37,191 nucleotides of DNA from Mesorhizobium plurifarium (GCA_000824785.1 CCNB01000013.1:84059-121249), one strand, 5' to 3'. Numbered from the stretch's first letter, positions 19,961-28,387 are shown. A program made the numbers and translations. Notes: generated by a model not told the origin, from the letters alone.

Positions 19961-20064
19961 CGAATGCTCCGGGCGAAATCAGGCGCTACCATCGCATGGC
20001 CGCAGCGGCCGGCTTGCGGGAAACCGACCGGGCCAAGGCGATTGCCTGATAGTGCTGACCTGCC

Positions 20065-20943
20065 TTAGGCGATCAGCACCCGCGGCTCGAAGCGGCCGTT
20101 GACCGGGATATCGAGCAGGAAGGTCATCCCGGCCTGCGGATCGAGAGCGCGCTGTTTTTCGTCCTTGCCGCTCCAGGCCGAGGTCACGGCGAGGCGATCG
20201 GCTTTCGCGCCGACAAAGGCGGGGCAGGAAGCCTGCGTCACCGGCATCGCGATCTCGCGCAGCAGCGTGCCGTCCGGCGCATAGGCCTTCACCGCCTTGC
20301 CGCCCCAGACGGCGTTCCACAGCACGCCGTCGCGATCGACGACCGAACCGTCGATATAGCCTTTCGAGGAGCGGTGATCGACGAACACTTTCACTTCGCC
20401 GGCCGGCAGACCGGTCGCCGGATCGCAGGCGACGCGCATCAGCAGCCCGGTCGCTGTGTCGGTGTAGTAGGCGATTTTGCCGTCCTCCGAGAAGCAGATG
20501 GAATTCGAGACGGTGATGCCCGAAAACAGCCGGCGCAATTCGCCCTTGAAGAACCAGTAGATCGAGCCGGCGCCCTTCTCCTCGCCCTTGCCCATCGTGC
20601 CGGTCCACAGCGCGCCGCAGGGATGGACGCGCGAATCGTTGGAGCGCGTCAGCGGGTTGTCGGCCTCGATCGGCGTGTGCAGCGTCAGCCTGCCGGTTTT
20701 CACGTCGCGGACCTGCAGGCCGGTCTCGGTGGCGATGAGCTGGCGCTCGTCGTCAATGACGGCGATGGCGCTGGCCATGACGCCGAGATCATGGATTTTC
20801 AGCGCGCCGGCGAGCGGCTTTTCCAGGAGCTTGCCGTTGACGATGTCGAACCAGAACAAAGTGTCGGTGGCGGGATCGTAGCTCGGGCCTTCGCCAAGTT
20901 CGCAGATATGGTCGGAAAAAACCGAAACGCCGTCCATCGTCAT
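20065..20943 (-). CDS. SMP-30/gluconolactonase/LRE family sugar lactonase
   Basis: This is a 292-residue six-bladed beta-propeller lactonase. The metal-binding glutamate is in CELGEGPSYD (residue about 17). Family motifs are NDSRVHPCGALWTGTM, SNSICFSEDGKIAYYTDT and DGSVVDRDGVLWNAVW. It would open a sugar-1,4- or 1,5-lactone to the aldonate, in this context probably D-galactonolactone to D-galactonate. It is the last gene of a tightly overlapping operon. Its ATG overlaps the stop of dgoA by four bases. Specificity is inferred from neighbours only. Confidence 0.88.
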   Translation of the reverse strand: MTMDGVSVFSDHICELGEGPSYDPATDTLFWFDIVNGKLLEKPLAGALKIHDLGVMASAIAVIDDERQLIATETGLQVRDVKTGRLTLHTPIEADNPLTRSNDSRVHPCGALWTGTMGKGEEKGAGSIYWFFKGELRRLFSGITVSNSICFSEDGKIAYYTDTATGLLMRVACDPATGLPAGEVKVFVDHRSSKGYIDGSVVDRDGVLWNAVWGGKAVKAYAPDGTLLREIAMPVTQASCPAFVGAKADRLAVTSAWSGKDEKQRALDPQAGMTFLLDIPVNGRFEPRVLIA

Positions 20944-21575
20944 CCTCCGAAAGCTTCGTCCCAGGCGGCGACCGCGGCGCGGGCGCGCAGCGCGACGTCC
21001 TCGACCGACGCGCCCGGCTTGTAGAGGCTGGACCCGAGGCCGAAGACGCTGACGCCGACCGCCTTGTAGCCGGCAAAGTCCTTGTCCGAGACGCCGCCGA
21101 CCGCGCCGATCAGGGTTGTGGGCGGCAGCACCGCGCGGATGGCGGCGATGCCGCTCGACCCAAGCACGCTCGCCGGGAAGAATTTCAGCGCCGAGCCTCC
21201 TAACCGGATCGCCTGGAAGGCCTCGGTGGGCGTGAACACGCCCGGCATCGTCACCATGCCATGATGCATGGCGCGGCCCATCACCTCGGCATCGATGTTG
21301 GGACTGACCAGCAACTTGCCGCCGGCCTTGTGCAGGGCGTCGACATCGGCGGCGGTCAGCACTGTGCCGGCGCCGATCAGCGCGGTTTGCGGCAGCGCCT
21401 TGACCAGATCGGCAATGGAGACGAATGGCTCCGGCGAATTGAGCGGCACCTCGATCGCCTCGATGCCGGCGTCATGGATCGCCCGGCCGATCGCCACGGC
21501 CTCGGACGGCTTGAGGCCGCGCAAGATGGCGACCAGGCCGCGCTTGAGCTTCGGAAAGGGTGCGGTCTGGCTCAT
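20940..21575 (-). CDS. dgoA: 2-dehydro-3-deoxy-6-phosphogalactonate aldolase
   Basis: This is a 211-residue class I KDPG/KDPGal aldolase. It cleaves 2-dehydro-3-deoxy-6-phosphogalactonate to pyruvate and glyceraldehyde-3-phosphate. It has GLVAILRG (substrate-binding arginine), Glu42 in IEVPLNSP and the Schiff-base Lys131 in ALKFFPASV. The IEVPLNSP wording matches KDPGal rather than KDPG aldolases (usually IEVTLRT). Its start overlaps the end of dgoK (ATGA), so translation is probably coupled. Confidence 0.93.
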   Translation of the reverse strand: MSQTAPFPKLKRGLVAILRGLKPSEAVAIGRAIHDAGIEAIEVPLNSPEPFVSIADLVKALPQTALIGAGTVLTAADVDALHKAGGKLLVSPNIDAEVMGRAMHHGMVTMPGVFTPTEAFQAIRLGGSALKFFPASVLGSSGIAAIRAVLPPTTLIGAVGGVSDKDFAGYKAVGVSVFGLGSSLYKPGASVEDVALRARAAVAAWDEAFGG

Positions 21576-22507
21576 GAAGCGCCTCCAATCATGCCGTTCT
21601 CGCGCGCGGCCTCGGCGAGGCCGGCGCGCACCGCTTCATCGGCGTCGACCGTGCGAAAAGCAAGGCCGGCAAGGCCGAGCGCCGCGCCATAAAGCGTCGC
21701 CAGCGCGCCTGAGGCGACCAGCACGACCGGCGCCTCGCTTGCGCCGTAGCGTCGCTTGGCCGAGGCGATCTCGCCGCCGATCAGAAGCCCGGACAGGCAT
21801 GCCGCCGCGTCGGTGGACTGCAAGTCCTGCAGAAGCCCGGCGGCGCGGATGGCAAACAGTTTCGAGGTGACGTCGCCGCCCTCGCCCAAGGCCCGTTCGC
21901 ACCATTGCCGGAAGAATGGGCTGTCCGCCGCGACCGGAGCGGGATGCTCGCCGAGCGAATGTTTCAGGATCGAGTGCGCGGCCAATACGGAAAACAATTC
22001 GCCGGTCGGCCAGGTGCCGAAGCCTTCGACGGCGTCGTCCGCGACAGCGACCCATTTCGAATGCGTGCCCGGCATGCAGACGAGGTGCTGCCCCTTTGCC
22101 GGCAAACCGGCGCCGGCAAGCTGGGTTTCCTCGCCGCGCATGACGTCCGGCGCCTCAGTCAGGCGCTGCGCGAGGCCGGGCACGATGCGGATGTCGCGGC
22201 TCAGGCCCTCGATGCGGGCCGCACCCGCAAGGATGGCGCCGATCGGCGCCGGCACGGTGACGTAGGGCGCCTCGATCCAGCCCTGCCGGGAACCGGCCAT
22301 GCCGCAGATGATGACCGGCAGCGTGTCCGGCGCGCCCATGGCGTCCAGATGGCCTTCCAGCACCCTGGCAAAACCTTTTTCGCGGGCGGTGATCAGCCCG
22401 TCGTCTCCGCGCCGCTCGGCAAGCACCTTGCCTGAGCCGTCGAGCAGCCAGGCCCTGAGCCTGGTCGTGCCCCAGTCGAGCGCGGCGACCGCGGGCGCCG
22501 GACTCAC
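21572..22507 (-). CDS. dgoK: 2-dehydro-3-deoxygalactonokinase
   Basis: This 311-residue sugar kinase of the DgoK family phosphorylates 2-dehydro-3-deoxy-D-galactonate with ATP. Visible are the N-terminal phosphate loop LDWGTTRLRAWL, ICGMAGSRQGW near residue 72, VCMPGTHSKWV near 142 and FGTWPTGELFSVLA, all typical of the family. The GTG at 22507 is the start, with GGAGG six bases upstream. It overlaps the SDR stop as GTGA. A longer frame to 22621 lies over the SDR gene and is rejected. Confidence 0.93.
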   Translation of the reverse strand: MSPAPAVAALDWGTTRLRAWLLDGSGKVLAERRGDDGLITAREKGFARVLEGHLDAMGAPDTLPVIICGMAGSRQGWIEAPYVTVPAPIGAILAGAARIEGLSRDIRIVPGLAQRLTEAPDVMRGEETQLAGAGLPAKGQHLVCMPGTHSKWVAVADDAVEGFGTWPTGELFSVLAAHSILKHSLGEHPAPVAADSPFFRQWCERALGEGGDVTSKLFAIRAAGLLQDLQSTDAAACLSGLLIGGEIASAKRRYGASEAPVVLVASGALATLYGAALGLAGLAFRTVDADEAVRAGLAEAARENGMIGGAS

Positions 22508-23271
22508 AGGAAGCCTCCGTCGACGATCAGCATCTGGGCGGTGAGCATGCGTGAGGCATCCGAGGCCAGGAACAGCACCGTGCCGAGCATGTCGTCGGGC
22601 TGCATGACGTCCTTGATGCATTGCTTGGCGACATGGGCGGCCAGCCCTTCATCCGTGACCCAAAGCTCGCGCTGGCGTTCGGTGATGACCCATCCCGGCG
22701 CCACCGCGTTGACGCGGATGCGGTCCTGCCCGAGCTTGCCGGCGAGGCCTTTTGTCAGGCCGAGTATGCCTGCCTTGGCCGCGGTATAGGCCGGCATATC
22801 GGGATGGTTGATCAAATAGGAGGTGGAGGTGAAGTTGATGATCGAGCCGCCGCCGGCGCGCTTCATGCCCGGCGCCACGGCCTGCGCGGTGAAGAAATGC
22901 GGCCGCAGGTTGATGGCGAGGTTGTTGTCCCAGAACTCGACCGTGACATCCTCCACGGCATGGCGATCGTCGAGCGCGGCGTTGTTGACCAGCACCGTGA
23001 CGTCGCCATGTGCTTCGGCAGCTTTCGCCGCGGCGGCGCGCAGCGCCACGATGTCGCGCAAATCGGCCTTGAGATAGAGCGGGCGGCGGCCGAGCTCCTT
23101 CTCCAGCCGGTCGGCAAGGGCCGCGCTCGGCTTGTCGGCGATGTCGATGAAGGCGACTTTCGCGTTCTGCCGCATGAAACCTTCGGTCAGCGCCGCGCCG
23201 ATGCCGGAGCCGCCGCCCGTGATCAGCACCGAGGCGCCGTCGAGGTCGGCGAAAAGCGCCGATGGCATCAT
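22504..23271 (-). CDS. SDR family oxidoreductase, probable sugar (galactose) 1-dehydrogenase
   Basis: This is a 255-residue short-chain dehydrogenase. It has the cofactor loop TGGGSGIG at residues 18-25, VNNAALDDRH near 95, the catalytic Tyr162-x-x-x-Lys166 (YTAAK) with a serine in FTSTS, and APGWVITERQRELW. The acidic FIDIAD at the end of beta-2 favours NAD. It is first in the operon with lactonase, kinase and aldolase, so oxidation of D-galactose to its lactone is the best guess. Other sugars (L-arabinose, D-fucose) are possible. GGGAG lies eight bases before the ATG. Confidence 0.85.
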   Translation of the reverse strand: MMPSALFADLDGASVLITGGGSGIGAALTEGFMRQNAKVAFIDIADKPSAALADRLEKELGRRPLYLKADLRDIVALRAAAAKAAEAHGDVTVLVNNAALDDRHAVEDVTVEFWDNNLAINLRPHFFTAQAVAPGMKRAGGGSIINFTSTSYLINHPDMPAYTAAKAGILGLTKGLAGKLGQDRIRVNAVAPGWVITERQRELWVTDEGLAAHVAKQCIKDVMQPDDMLGTVLFLASDASRMLTAQMLIVDGGFL

Positions 23272-23350
23272 GATCTTTTCTCCCTTTGGCCGGCGCGCAT
23301 CCTAGCCACGCCGGGCCGGGGGGCAAGGGTGAAAAGGCGGATTCGGGAGC

Positions 23351-23364
23351 TTATGTCCGACAAA
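23351..23364. promoter_or_regulatory. Possible GntR/FadR-type operator upstream of the galactose operon
   Basis: ttatgtccgacaaa contains the inverted repeat TGTC-C/G-GACA (23354-23362), close to the FadR-subfamily operator pattern TNGTNNNACNA. It lies about 85 bases before the SDR start. Galactonate operons are often controlled by GntR/FadR-type regulators, but none is encoded in this window, so the call is tentative. Confidence 0.35.
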
Positions 23365-23370
23365 TGAGGC

Positions 23371-23536
23371 ACTCCCCCTCACCCTGCCTCCGCTTCGCTC
23401 GGCTGACCATTCCGGGGCGAGCCACGGGTCTCGCCCGTCCTTCGGACCCCCGAGGGGCGAGGAGATTGCCGGCGCCGGCGCTAGCCTCTTCTCCTCAGCG
23501 GGAGAAGGCGGCCGCGAAGCGGCCGGATGAGGGGGC
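23371..23536. repeat. Intergenic repeat B (gggagaagg-type), composite
   Basis: This runs from actccccctcacc to ggccggatgaggggg. Palindromic parts include ctcctcagcgggag and ggccgcgaagcggcc. The right half (23485-23535) resembles the element at the right end of the window (37130-37191): agcctcttctcc/ccttctcc, gggagaagg, ggatgagggg. It fills most of the 297 bases between the GGDEF-EAL gene end and the galactose operon. Confidence 0.65.
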
Positions 23537-23568
23537 CGGCACCGCCCTATGCATTCCCAAAAGCCCGG

Positions 23569-24921
23569 TCAAATCGCCTTGGCGTGCAGCGCGCCGCGAT
23601 AGGAATCGCGCAGATAGCCGAGCGTGGCGTCGGCATCGGCCGGCTTGCCGAACAGGTAGCCCTGGCCGCCGGCGCAGCCGAACTGGACGAGGCGGTCAGC
23701 CTGCGCCTCGTCCTCGATGCCCTCGGCCACGACATCCATGCCGAGCCCTTCGCACATGGCGAGGATGGCGCGGATGATGTGCTCGGACGGGCGGTCGTCG
23801 AGGATGGAGGAGACGAAGGCGCGATCGATCTTGAGCTTGTCGAAATGGAACTCGCGCAGGCGTCCGAGCGACGACTGTCCAGTGCCGAAATCGTCGAGCG
23901 AGACGCGGATGCCGACGCGCCGCAGATCCTCGACGATCTTCTCGGCCGAGGCCGGGTCGTTCATCAGGCCGGTCTCGGTGATCTCGATCTCCAGCCGGCG
24001 CGGATCGAAGCCGGTGCGCTCGAGGATCGCCAGGATATGCAGGCCGGTGTTCTGGTCGACGAGCTGCGAGGGCGACAGGTTGAAGGACAGGAACAGCTCC
24101 TTCGGCCAGCTGCGCGCCGCCTCGGTCGCCTTGCGCAGCACCAGCTGCGACAGCGGGCCGATGATGCCGCGTTCCTCGGCGATCGGGATGAAGACCGATG
24201 GCGGCACGACGCCGAGATCGCGGTCGGTCCAGCGCGCCAGCGTCTCGAAGCCGATGGTGCGGCGGCTGTTCAGGTCGACGATCGGCTGGAAATGCGGCTC
24301 GACCTCGCCGGCCGAGACGGCGCGTCGCAGCGCCTGCTCGATGCGGGTGACGCGCTTGGCCGCCTCCTCCATCTCGCGGGTGTAGACGACGACGCGGCCG
24401 CGGCCCGAACGCTTGGCGTGATAGAGCGCGGTCTCGGCCTTGTTGATCAGGATCTCGGTGGTCTCGTCGCCGGAATAGAACAGCGAGCAGCCGACCGAGG
24501 CCGAGAGCCTGGCGGTGCGCTCGCCGACATCGTAGGGCGCCGACAGGATCTCGATCAGCATGCGCGACTTCTCGGCCGCCTGCTCCTCCGAGAACACCAT
24601 CGGGTAGAGATAGGCGAATTCGTCGGCGCCGATGCGGCATACGGTGGAATAGCCATCCATCGAGGCGCGCAGCCGCATCGCCACCTGAACCAGGATGTCG
24701 TCGCCGGCCTTGTGGCCGAACAGGTCGTTGATCGGCTTGAAGCCGTCGAGGTCGAGAATGCCGACGGTGAAGGGCGCGGGATCGTCGGCGCGGTCGCTGA
24801 TCAGGCGATCGACCTTGTCGAAGAAGCGACGATGGTTGCCGAGCCCGGTCAACGAATCCGTGAAGGCCAGATCCGTGTTTTCCTTGCCTGGCTGACCGGT
24901 GCCAAACGTCGTTTGCATCAT
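23569..24921 (-). CDS. GGDEF-EAL protein, probable c-di-GMP phosphodiesterase
   Basis: This is a 450-residue cytosolic protein with no membrane segment and only about 15 residues before the GGDEF domain. The GGDEF signature is GADEF (98-102), with Ala at the second position, and there is no RxxD inhibitory site ahead of it, so cyclase activity is doubtful. The EAL domain looks complete: ETL at 226-228 (a common active variant), NLSPSQL, LEIEITETGLM, SLDDFGTG, KIDRAFV, VVAEGIED and QGYLFGKP. The protein most likely hydrolyses c-di-GMP, with the GGDEF part possibly binding GTP as a regulator. The start is ATG 24921 or the ATG one codon in. Confidence 0.92.
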   Translation of the reverse strand: MMQTTFGTGQPGKENTDLAFTDSLTGLGNHRRFFDKVDRLISDRADDPAPFTVGILDLDGFKPINDLFGHKAGDDILVQVAMRLRASMDGYSTVCRIGADEFAYLYPMVFSEEQAAEKSRMLIEILSAPYDVGERTARLSASVGCSLFYSGDETTEILINKAETALYHAKRSGRGRVVVYTREMEEAAKRVTRIEQALRRAVSAGEVEPHFQPIVDLNSRRTIGFETLARWTDRDLGVVPPSVFIPIAEERGIIGPLSQLVLRKATEAARSWPKELFLSFNLSPSQLVDQNTGLHILAILERTGFDPRRLEIEITETGLMNDPASAEKIVEDLRRVGIRVSLDDFGTGQSSLGRLREFHFDKLKIDRAFVSSILDDRPSEHIIRAILAMCEGLGMDVVAEGIEDEAQADRLVQFGCAGGQGYLFGKPADADATLGYLRDSYRGALHAKAI

Positions 24922-25037
24922 GTCCCTGTTCTTACGGCGGTATTTCTCTTCACACTGGCAGCAAAGCGTTTAGGAAAAGTATCGAGAAAATCGATTTTCC
25001 GAAGGTCCCCAAAAAAGGTCGCGCTTCGAACCTCCTC

Positions 25038-25083
25038 ACGCGGTTATTCGCGGAACCGCCGCGCACTTTTCCTGGAATTGCTC
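25038..25083 (+). repeat. Dispersed repeat A, diverged left half
   Basis: The right half (gcgcacttttcctggaattgctc) matches the other copies. The left half is changed (cggttattcgcggaaccgcc) but keeps CGCGGAACCGC pairing. The element abuts the stop codon of the GT-C-like gene, again a gene 3' end. Confidence 0.75.
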
Positions 25084-26880
25084 TTAGCCGGCTTGCCTGA
25101 CGCGATAGAGGGAGACCGGGCTCTCTTTCTCGCTGATCGGCTCGAGCCAGTCCGGCACCCTGCCACGCAGCAGGTCGGCCAGGAAGCCCTGCGGCGCCTT
25201 TCGGGTCAGGATCACGGTCTCGACATTGCCGGGGCAGACGGCGACAAGGCCGACACGATGCGCCTCGACGATTGCGCGCGCGTCATCGGCCGAGCCGAGA
25301 AAGGCGTCCAGCGCCAGGAGATTGCCGGCGACATTGCGGTGATAGGGGCCGGCGAAGACGCGATGGCTGCTATAGGCCAGCACCGGCGCTCCGAGATTGG
25401 AGATCGCCAGCACGGTGGTATCGGCCATGCCGCCGAGCGGCGCGAAACTGGCCTTCTTCTCGCAGGTCGTGTCCGCGGCGCCGCCGTCGCCGACGGGTTT
25501 GCCTTTATCCAACGCCACCGAGGCGGCCGCGGCGACGCCCGTCCAGACCGGGTTGATCGAGACCAGCCAGACGGCCACCAGGCGCAGCGCCACGCCGAGC
25601 GAGGAGCTGGTTTCGGCTCGCGCCCGCCATTTGGCGATCCAGGCCGACAGCGGGATGACCGCGAAGGCGATCGAGAAGGTAGTGGCGCGCACCTGCCAGG
25701 CGCCGACCGCGAAAGCGATGGCCAGCAGTGCCGTGACGAGGCTGTCCTGCCGCCGCCAGCCGCCGCGGCGCAGACGCAGCGCCATCAGGATGATCGCCAC
25801 CAGCGGCGTCACATAGCGCGCCGCGACGCGCGCCGGATCGCGGACGATGAGCGTGAGCAGCGACTGGGCCTCGTCGACATGGTCAAGCCACAGTTCCTTG
25901 AGGCGCGGGTCGAGCGAGCCATAGGGCGCGGAGAGGCATTGCGGGAACAGCACCGCCACGACCACGCCGAGGACGACGCCCAGCGCGGCGAGCGACCCAA
26001 ACCTGCGCCGCCAGCTGCCGGCGGCCGGCCCGATGGAGGTGATGGCCGCCAGCCCTACGCCGGCAATCGCCGCGACGACCAACTGCGCGACCGAGAAGGC
26101 ATCGCACTGCGCCGCGCCCCATGCGGAAGGCGGAACCGTCGTGACGAAGACAACCGCCGCGATGCCGGCGAAACCGAGGCCGAAATCCCGGGCGATCGTC
26201 CGCTCGCCGTCCGGATCGGCGACGAACAGCAGCGCCACGCAAAGGCCGATGGTGGCGACATAAGGCACGGTTTCCATGCCGATGGCGAGCGTCAGCGCGG
26301 CGCAAAGGCCGGACAACAACGCGGCCCGGCGCCGCGCGGGCGCTTCGAGCAGCAAAGCGAGGCTCGCCATGGTGAGCATCAGCTGGACGTTGTGGTGGTC
26401 GAGCGCGCCGGGGTCGTAGATGCCGATGAAGTAATAGCCGGCGGCGCCGACCAGGATGGCCGGCAGCACCGCGCCACCGCCGCCGAAGCTGCGCGCGGCG
26501 CGGGCGGTGAAGAACAAGGTCGACCAGAAGAGCAGCGCCGGCCACAGCACCTGCGCCACGTCCTCGCCGAGCGGCCTGCTGCCGGTGAGCGCCGAGGCGG
26601 CAAGCGCGATCACGGCGATCGGCGCGTCGACCAGCCGCGACCAGTGCATGACGAAGCCGCCTTCCATCCCCATCCGGTACTGGTGCAGGTCGAACCAGCC
26701 CTGGCCCGCCAGCAGGTCGCGGACCTCGACGAGGCGCAGCAGATTGTCGTTGTCGCCGCCTGCATCGGTCAATTGGCCGAAGCCTGTCCACGCGTCGAAG
26801 GCGAAGGCGAGCAGGGCCGCCAGCAGCGTCAGCGCCAGATCGGACTTCCAGGTGGCGGCGCCGTTCTCGGCTGTGCCCAT
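25084..26880 (-). CDS. Polytopic membrane protein, GT-C/oligosaccharyltransferase-like
   Basis: This is a 598-residue protein with about 13 hydrophobic spans over residues 15-430 and a soluble C-terminal part of about 160 residues. The first periplasmic loop has DAGGDNDNLLRLVEVRDLL and HWSRLVDAP. An acidic DNDN shortly after the first span and an HW pair resemble GT-C glycosyltransferases and STT3-like enzymes, which use lipid-linked sugars. A second acidic patch is GIYDPGALDHHNVQL (about 155). I cannot assign a substrate. It is divergent from a GT2 glycosyltransferase and a GtrA-like protein across 128 bases, which supports a role in transferring a lipid-linked sugar in the periplasm. Confidence 0.65.
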   Translation of the reverse strand: MGTAENGAATWKSDLALTLLAALLAFAFDAWTGFGQLTDAGGDNDNLLRLVEVRDLLAGQGWFDLHQYRMGMEGGFVMHWSRLVDAPIAVIALAASALTGSRPLGEDVAQVLWPALLFWSTLFFTARAARSFGGGGAVLPAILVGAAGYYFIGIYDPGALDHHNVQLMLTMASLALLLEAPARRRAALLSGLCAALTLAIGMETVPYVATIGLCVALLFVADPDGERTIARDFGLGFAGIAAVVFVTTVPPSAWGAAQCDAFSVAQLVVAAIAGVGLAAITSIGPAAGSWRRRFGSLAALGVVLGVVVAVLFPQCLSAPYGSLDPRLKELWLDHVDEAQSLLTLIVRDPARVAARYVTPLVAIILMALRLRRGGWRRQDSLVTALLAIAFAVGAWQVRATTFSIAFAVIPLSAWIAKWRARAETSSSLGVALRLVAVWLVSINPVWTGVAAAASVALDKGKPVGDGGAADTTCEKKASFAPLGGMADTTVLAISNLGAPVLAYSSHRVFAGPYHRNVAGNLLALDAFLGSADDARAIVEAHRVGLVAVCPGNVETVILTRKAPQGFLADLLRGRVPDWLEPISEKESPVSLYRVRQAG

Positions 26881-27008
26881 TTGCCGTGGCCTTTGAAGGA
26901 GAGGATCGGTTTAAACCTAGCCTTAACGGCTTCAATAAATAGTAAAACGGCTCGACGGGGCCGGCATGAGAGACGGTCGGAGGCTGGGTCGGGCGCCCGG
27001 AGACAGAC

Positions 27009-28013
27009 ATGCCGCATGCAGTCCGCCACGAGCCGGTCATCGCCGTGCTCCTGCCTTGCTACAATGAGGAGCTGACGATCGGCGAGGTCGTGCGGCGCTT
27101 CCGCGAGACGCTGCCTTCGGCCGCGATCTATGTCTACGACAACAATTCCAAGGACCTCACGGCGCTGAAGGCCCGCGCCGCCGGCGCCATCGTCGTGCGC
27201 GAGCCGCGTCAGGGCAAGGGCAATGTGGTGCGGCGCATGTTCGCCGACATCGATGCCGACATCTATGTGATGGCCGACGGCGACGGCACCTACGCGCCGG
27301 AGGATGCGCCGCAGCTGATCAACGTCCTGCAGACCGAACGCTCCGACATGGTGGTGGGCACCAGGCGCGGCGTGACCGACGATGCCGGCCGCAACGGCCA
27401 CGCCTTCGGCAACCGCGTCTTCAACCGCCTCTACAAGGGCCTGTTCGGGACCGACTTCACCGATATCTTCTCCGGCTACCGGGTGTTTTCGCGCCGCTTC
27501 GTCAAGAGTTTCCCAGCCGTTTCCGGCGGCTTCGAGATCGAGACCGAGATGTCGGTGCATGCCTCGCAGCTGAAACTGCCGGTGAGCGAGATGGCGCTCG
27601 ATTACGGCCGCCGTCCGGAGGGCTCGTCGTCGAAACTGTCGACCTTCCGCGACGGCGCCAGGATCCTGTGGATGTTCGCCATGCTGGTGAAGGAGACGCA
27701 GCCGCTGCGCTTCTTCGGCACCTTCGCGCTGTTCTTCCTGGCCGCCAGCATCGGCCTGATGATCCCCGTGCTCGTCGAATTCGCCGAGACGGGGCTCGTG
27801 CCGCGCATGCCGACCTGGGTGCTGTCGATCGGCATGCTGCTTCTGGCCATGCTCTCGATGATGACCGGCTTCATCCTCGATTCGGTGTCGCGCGGCCGGG
27901 CCGAGCAGAAGCGCATCTTCTACCTGTCGATTTCCTCCGGCCGTGCCGAGCGCCAGGCAGCCGGGCAGGCCTTGCCGAAGAGCGAGCCGGGCAAGGCCCC
28001 ACGGGCAGCTTAG
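27009..28013 (+). CDS. Family 2 glycosyltransferase (DPM1/GtrB-like)
   Basis: This is a 334-residue enzyme with an N-terminal GT-A domain: AVLLPCYNEELTIGEVV at residue 12, VYDNNSKDLT, the metal-binding MADGDGTY near 96, and the acceptor-side FSGYRVFSRRFVKSFP. Two C-terminal membrane spans follow (about 237-260 and 275-295). Such enzymes put a sugar from a nucleotide donor onto polyprenyl phosphate on the cytosolic face. GGAG six bases before the ATG gives a good ribosome site. The stop overlaps the next gene (TAGTG), indicating tight coupling with the GtrA-like protein. Confidence 0.92.
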   Translation: MPHAVRHEPVIAVLLPCYNEELTIGEVVRRFRETLPSAAIYVYDNNSKDLTALKARAAGAIVVREPRQGKGNVVRRMFADIDADIYVMADGDGTYAPEDAPQLINVLQTERSDMVVGTRRGVTDDAGRNGHAFGNRVFNRLYKGLFGTDFTDIFSGYRVFSRRFVKSFPAVSGGFEIETEMSVHASQLKLPVSEMALDYGRRPEGSSSKLSTFRDGARILWMFAMLVKETQPLRFFGTFALFFLAASIGLMIPVLVEFAETGLVPRMPTWVLSIGMLLLAMLSMMTGFILDSVSRGRAEQKRIFYLSISSGRAERQAAGQALPKSEPGKAPRAA

Positions 28014-28387
28014 TGGGCCGTCTCTTCCGCTTCGCCCTCGCCGGCGGCATCGGCTTCGTCGCCGACGCGGCGGCGCTCTGGCTGCTGCTTGCCACCACGC
28101 CGCTCGGCCCGCTCTTGGCGCGGGTGCTGTCGATCGGCTTCGCGCTCTGCGTCACCTGGCAGATCAACCGCCACCTGACCTTCGCGCCGTCGAGCCGGGG
28201 CCTCGCGGAGGAAGGCGCGCGCTATGGCGGCGTCGGCATCGCCACCAGCATCGTCAATTACCTGGTCTATTGCGCCATCCTGCTCGCGCTGCCGGCGCTG
28301 CCGCCGCTGGCGGCGCTCGCCATCGCCTCGATCGTCGCGATGACGCTGTCCTTCCTGGGCTATTCCAGGCTGGTCTTCGACCGCTGA
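28013..28387 (+). CDS. GtrA-like membrane protein
   Basis: This 124-residue protein with four membrane spans belongs to the GtrA/DPMS family, which is thought to flip or hold polyprenyl-linked sugars. It starts RLFRFALAGGIGFVADAAAL and contains the conserved VTWQINRHLTF near residue 46 and FLGYSRLVF at the end. The GTG start at 28013 shares one base with the stop of the GT2 gene. Its stop codon lies on the edge of a palindromic element (28386-28527). Size and layout are normal for the family. Confidence 0.9.
   Translation: MGRLFRFALAGGIGFVADAAALWLLLATTPLGPLLARVLSIGFALCVTWQINRHLTFAPSSRGLAEEGARYGGVGIATSIVNYLVYCAILLALPALPPLAALAIASIVAMTLSFLGYSRLVFDR

Noticed and set aside
23371..23536. Possible CRISPR or tandem repeat array
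   Set aside because: There are no regularly spaced identical repeats, only one composite palindromic element.
23527..27075. Open frame of 1182 codons on the plus strand across the GGDEF-EAL and GT-C-like genes
   Set aside because: It is antisense to two well-supported genes. It has the Arg/Gly/His/Asp-rich composition of a shadow frame in GC-rich DNA and no recognisable domain.
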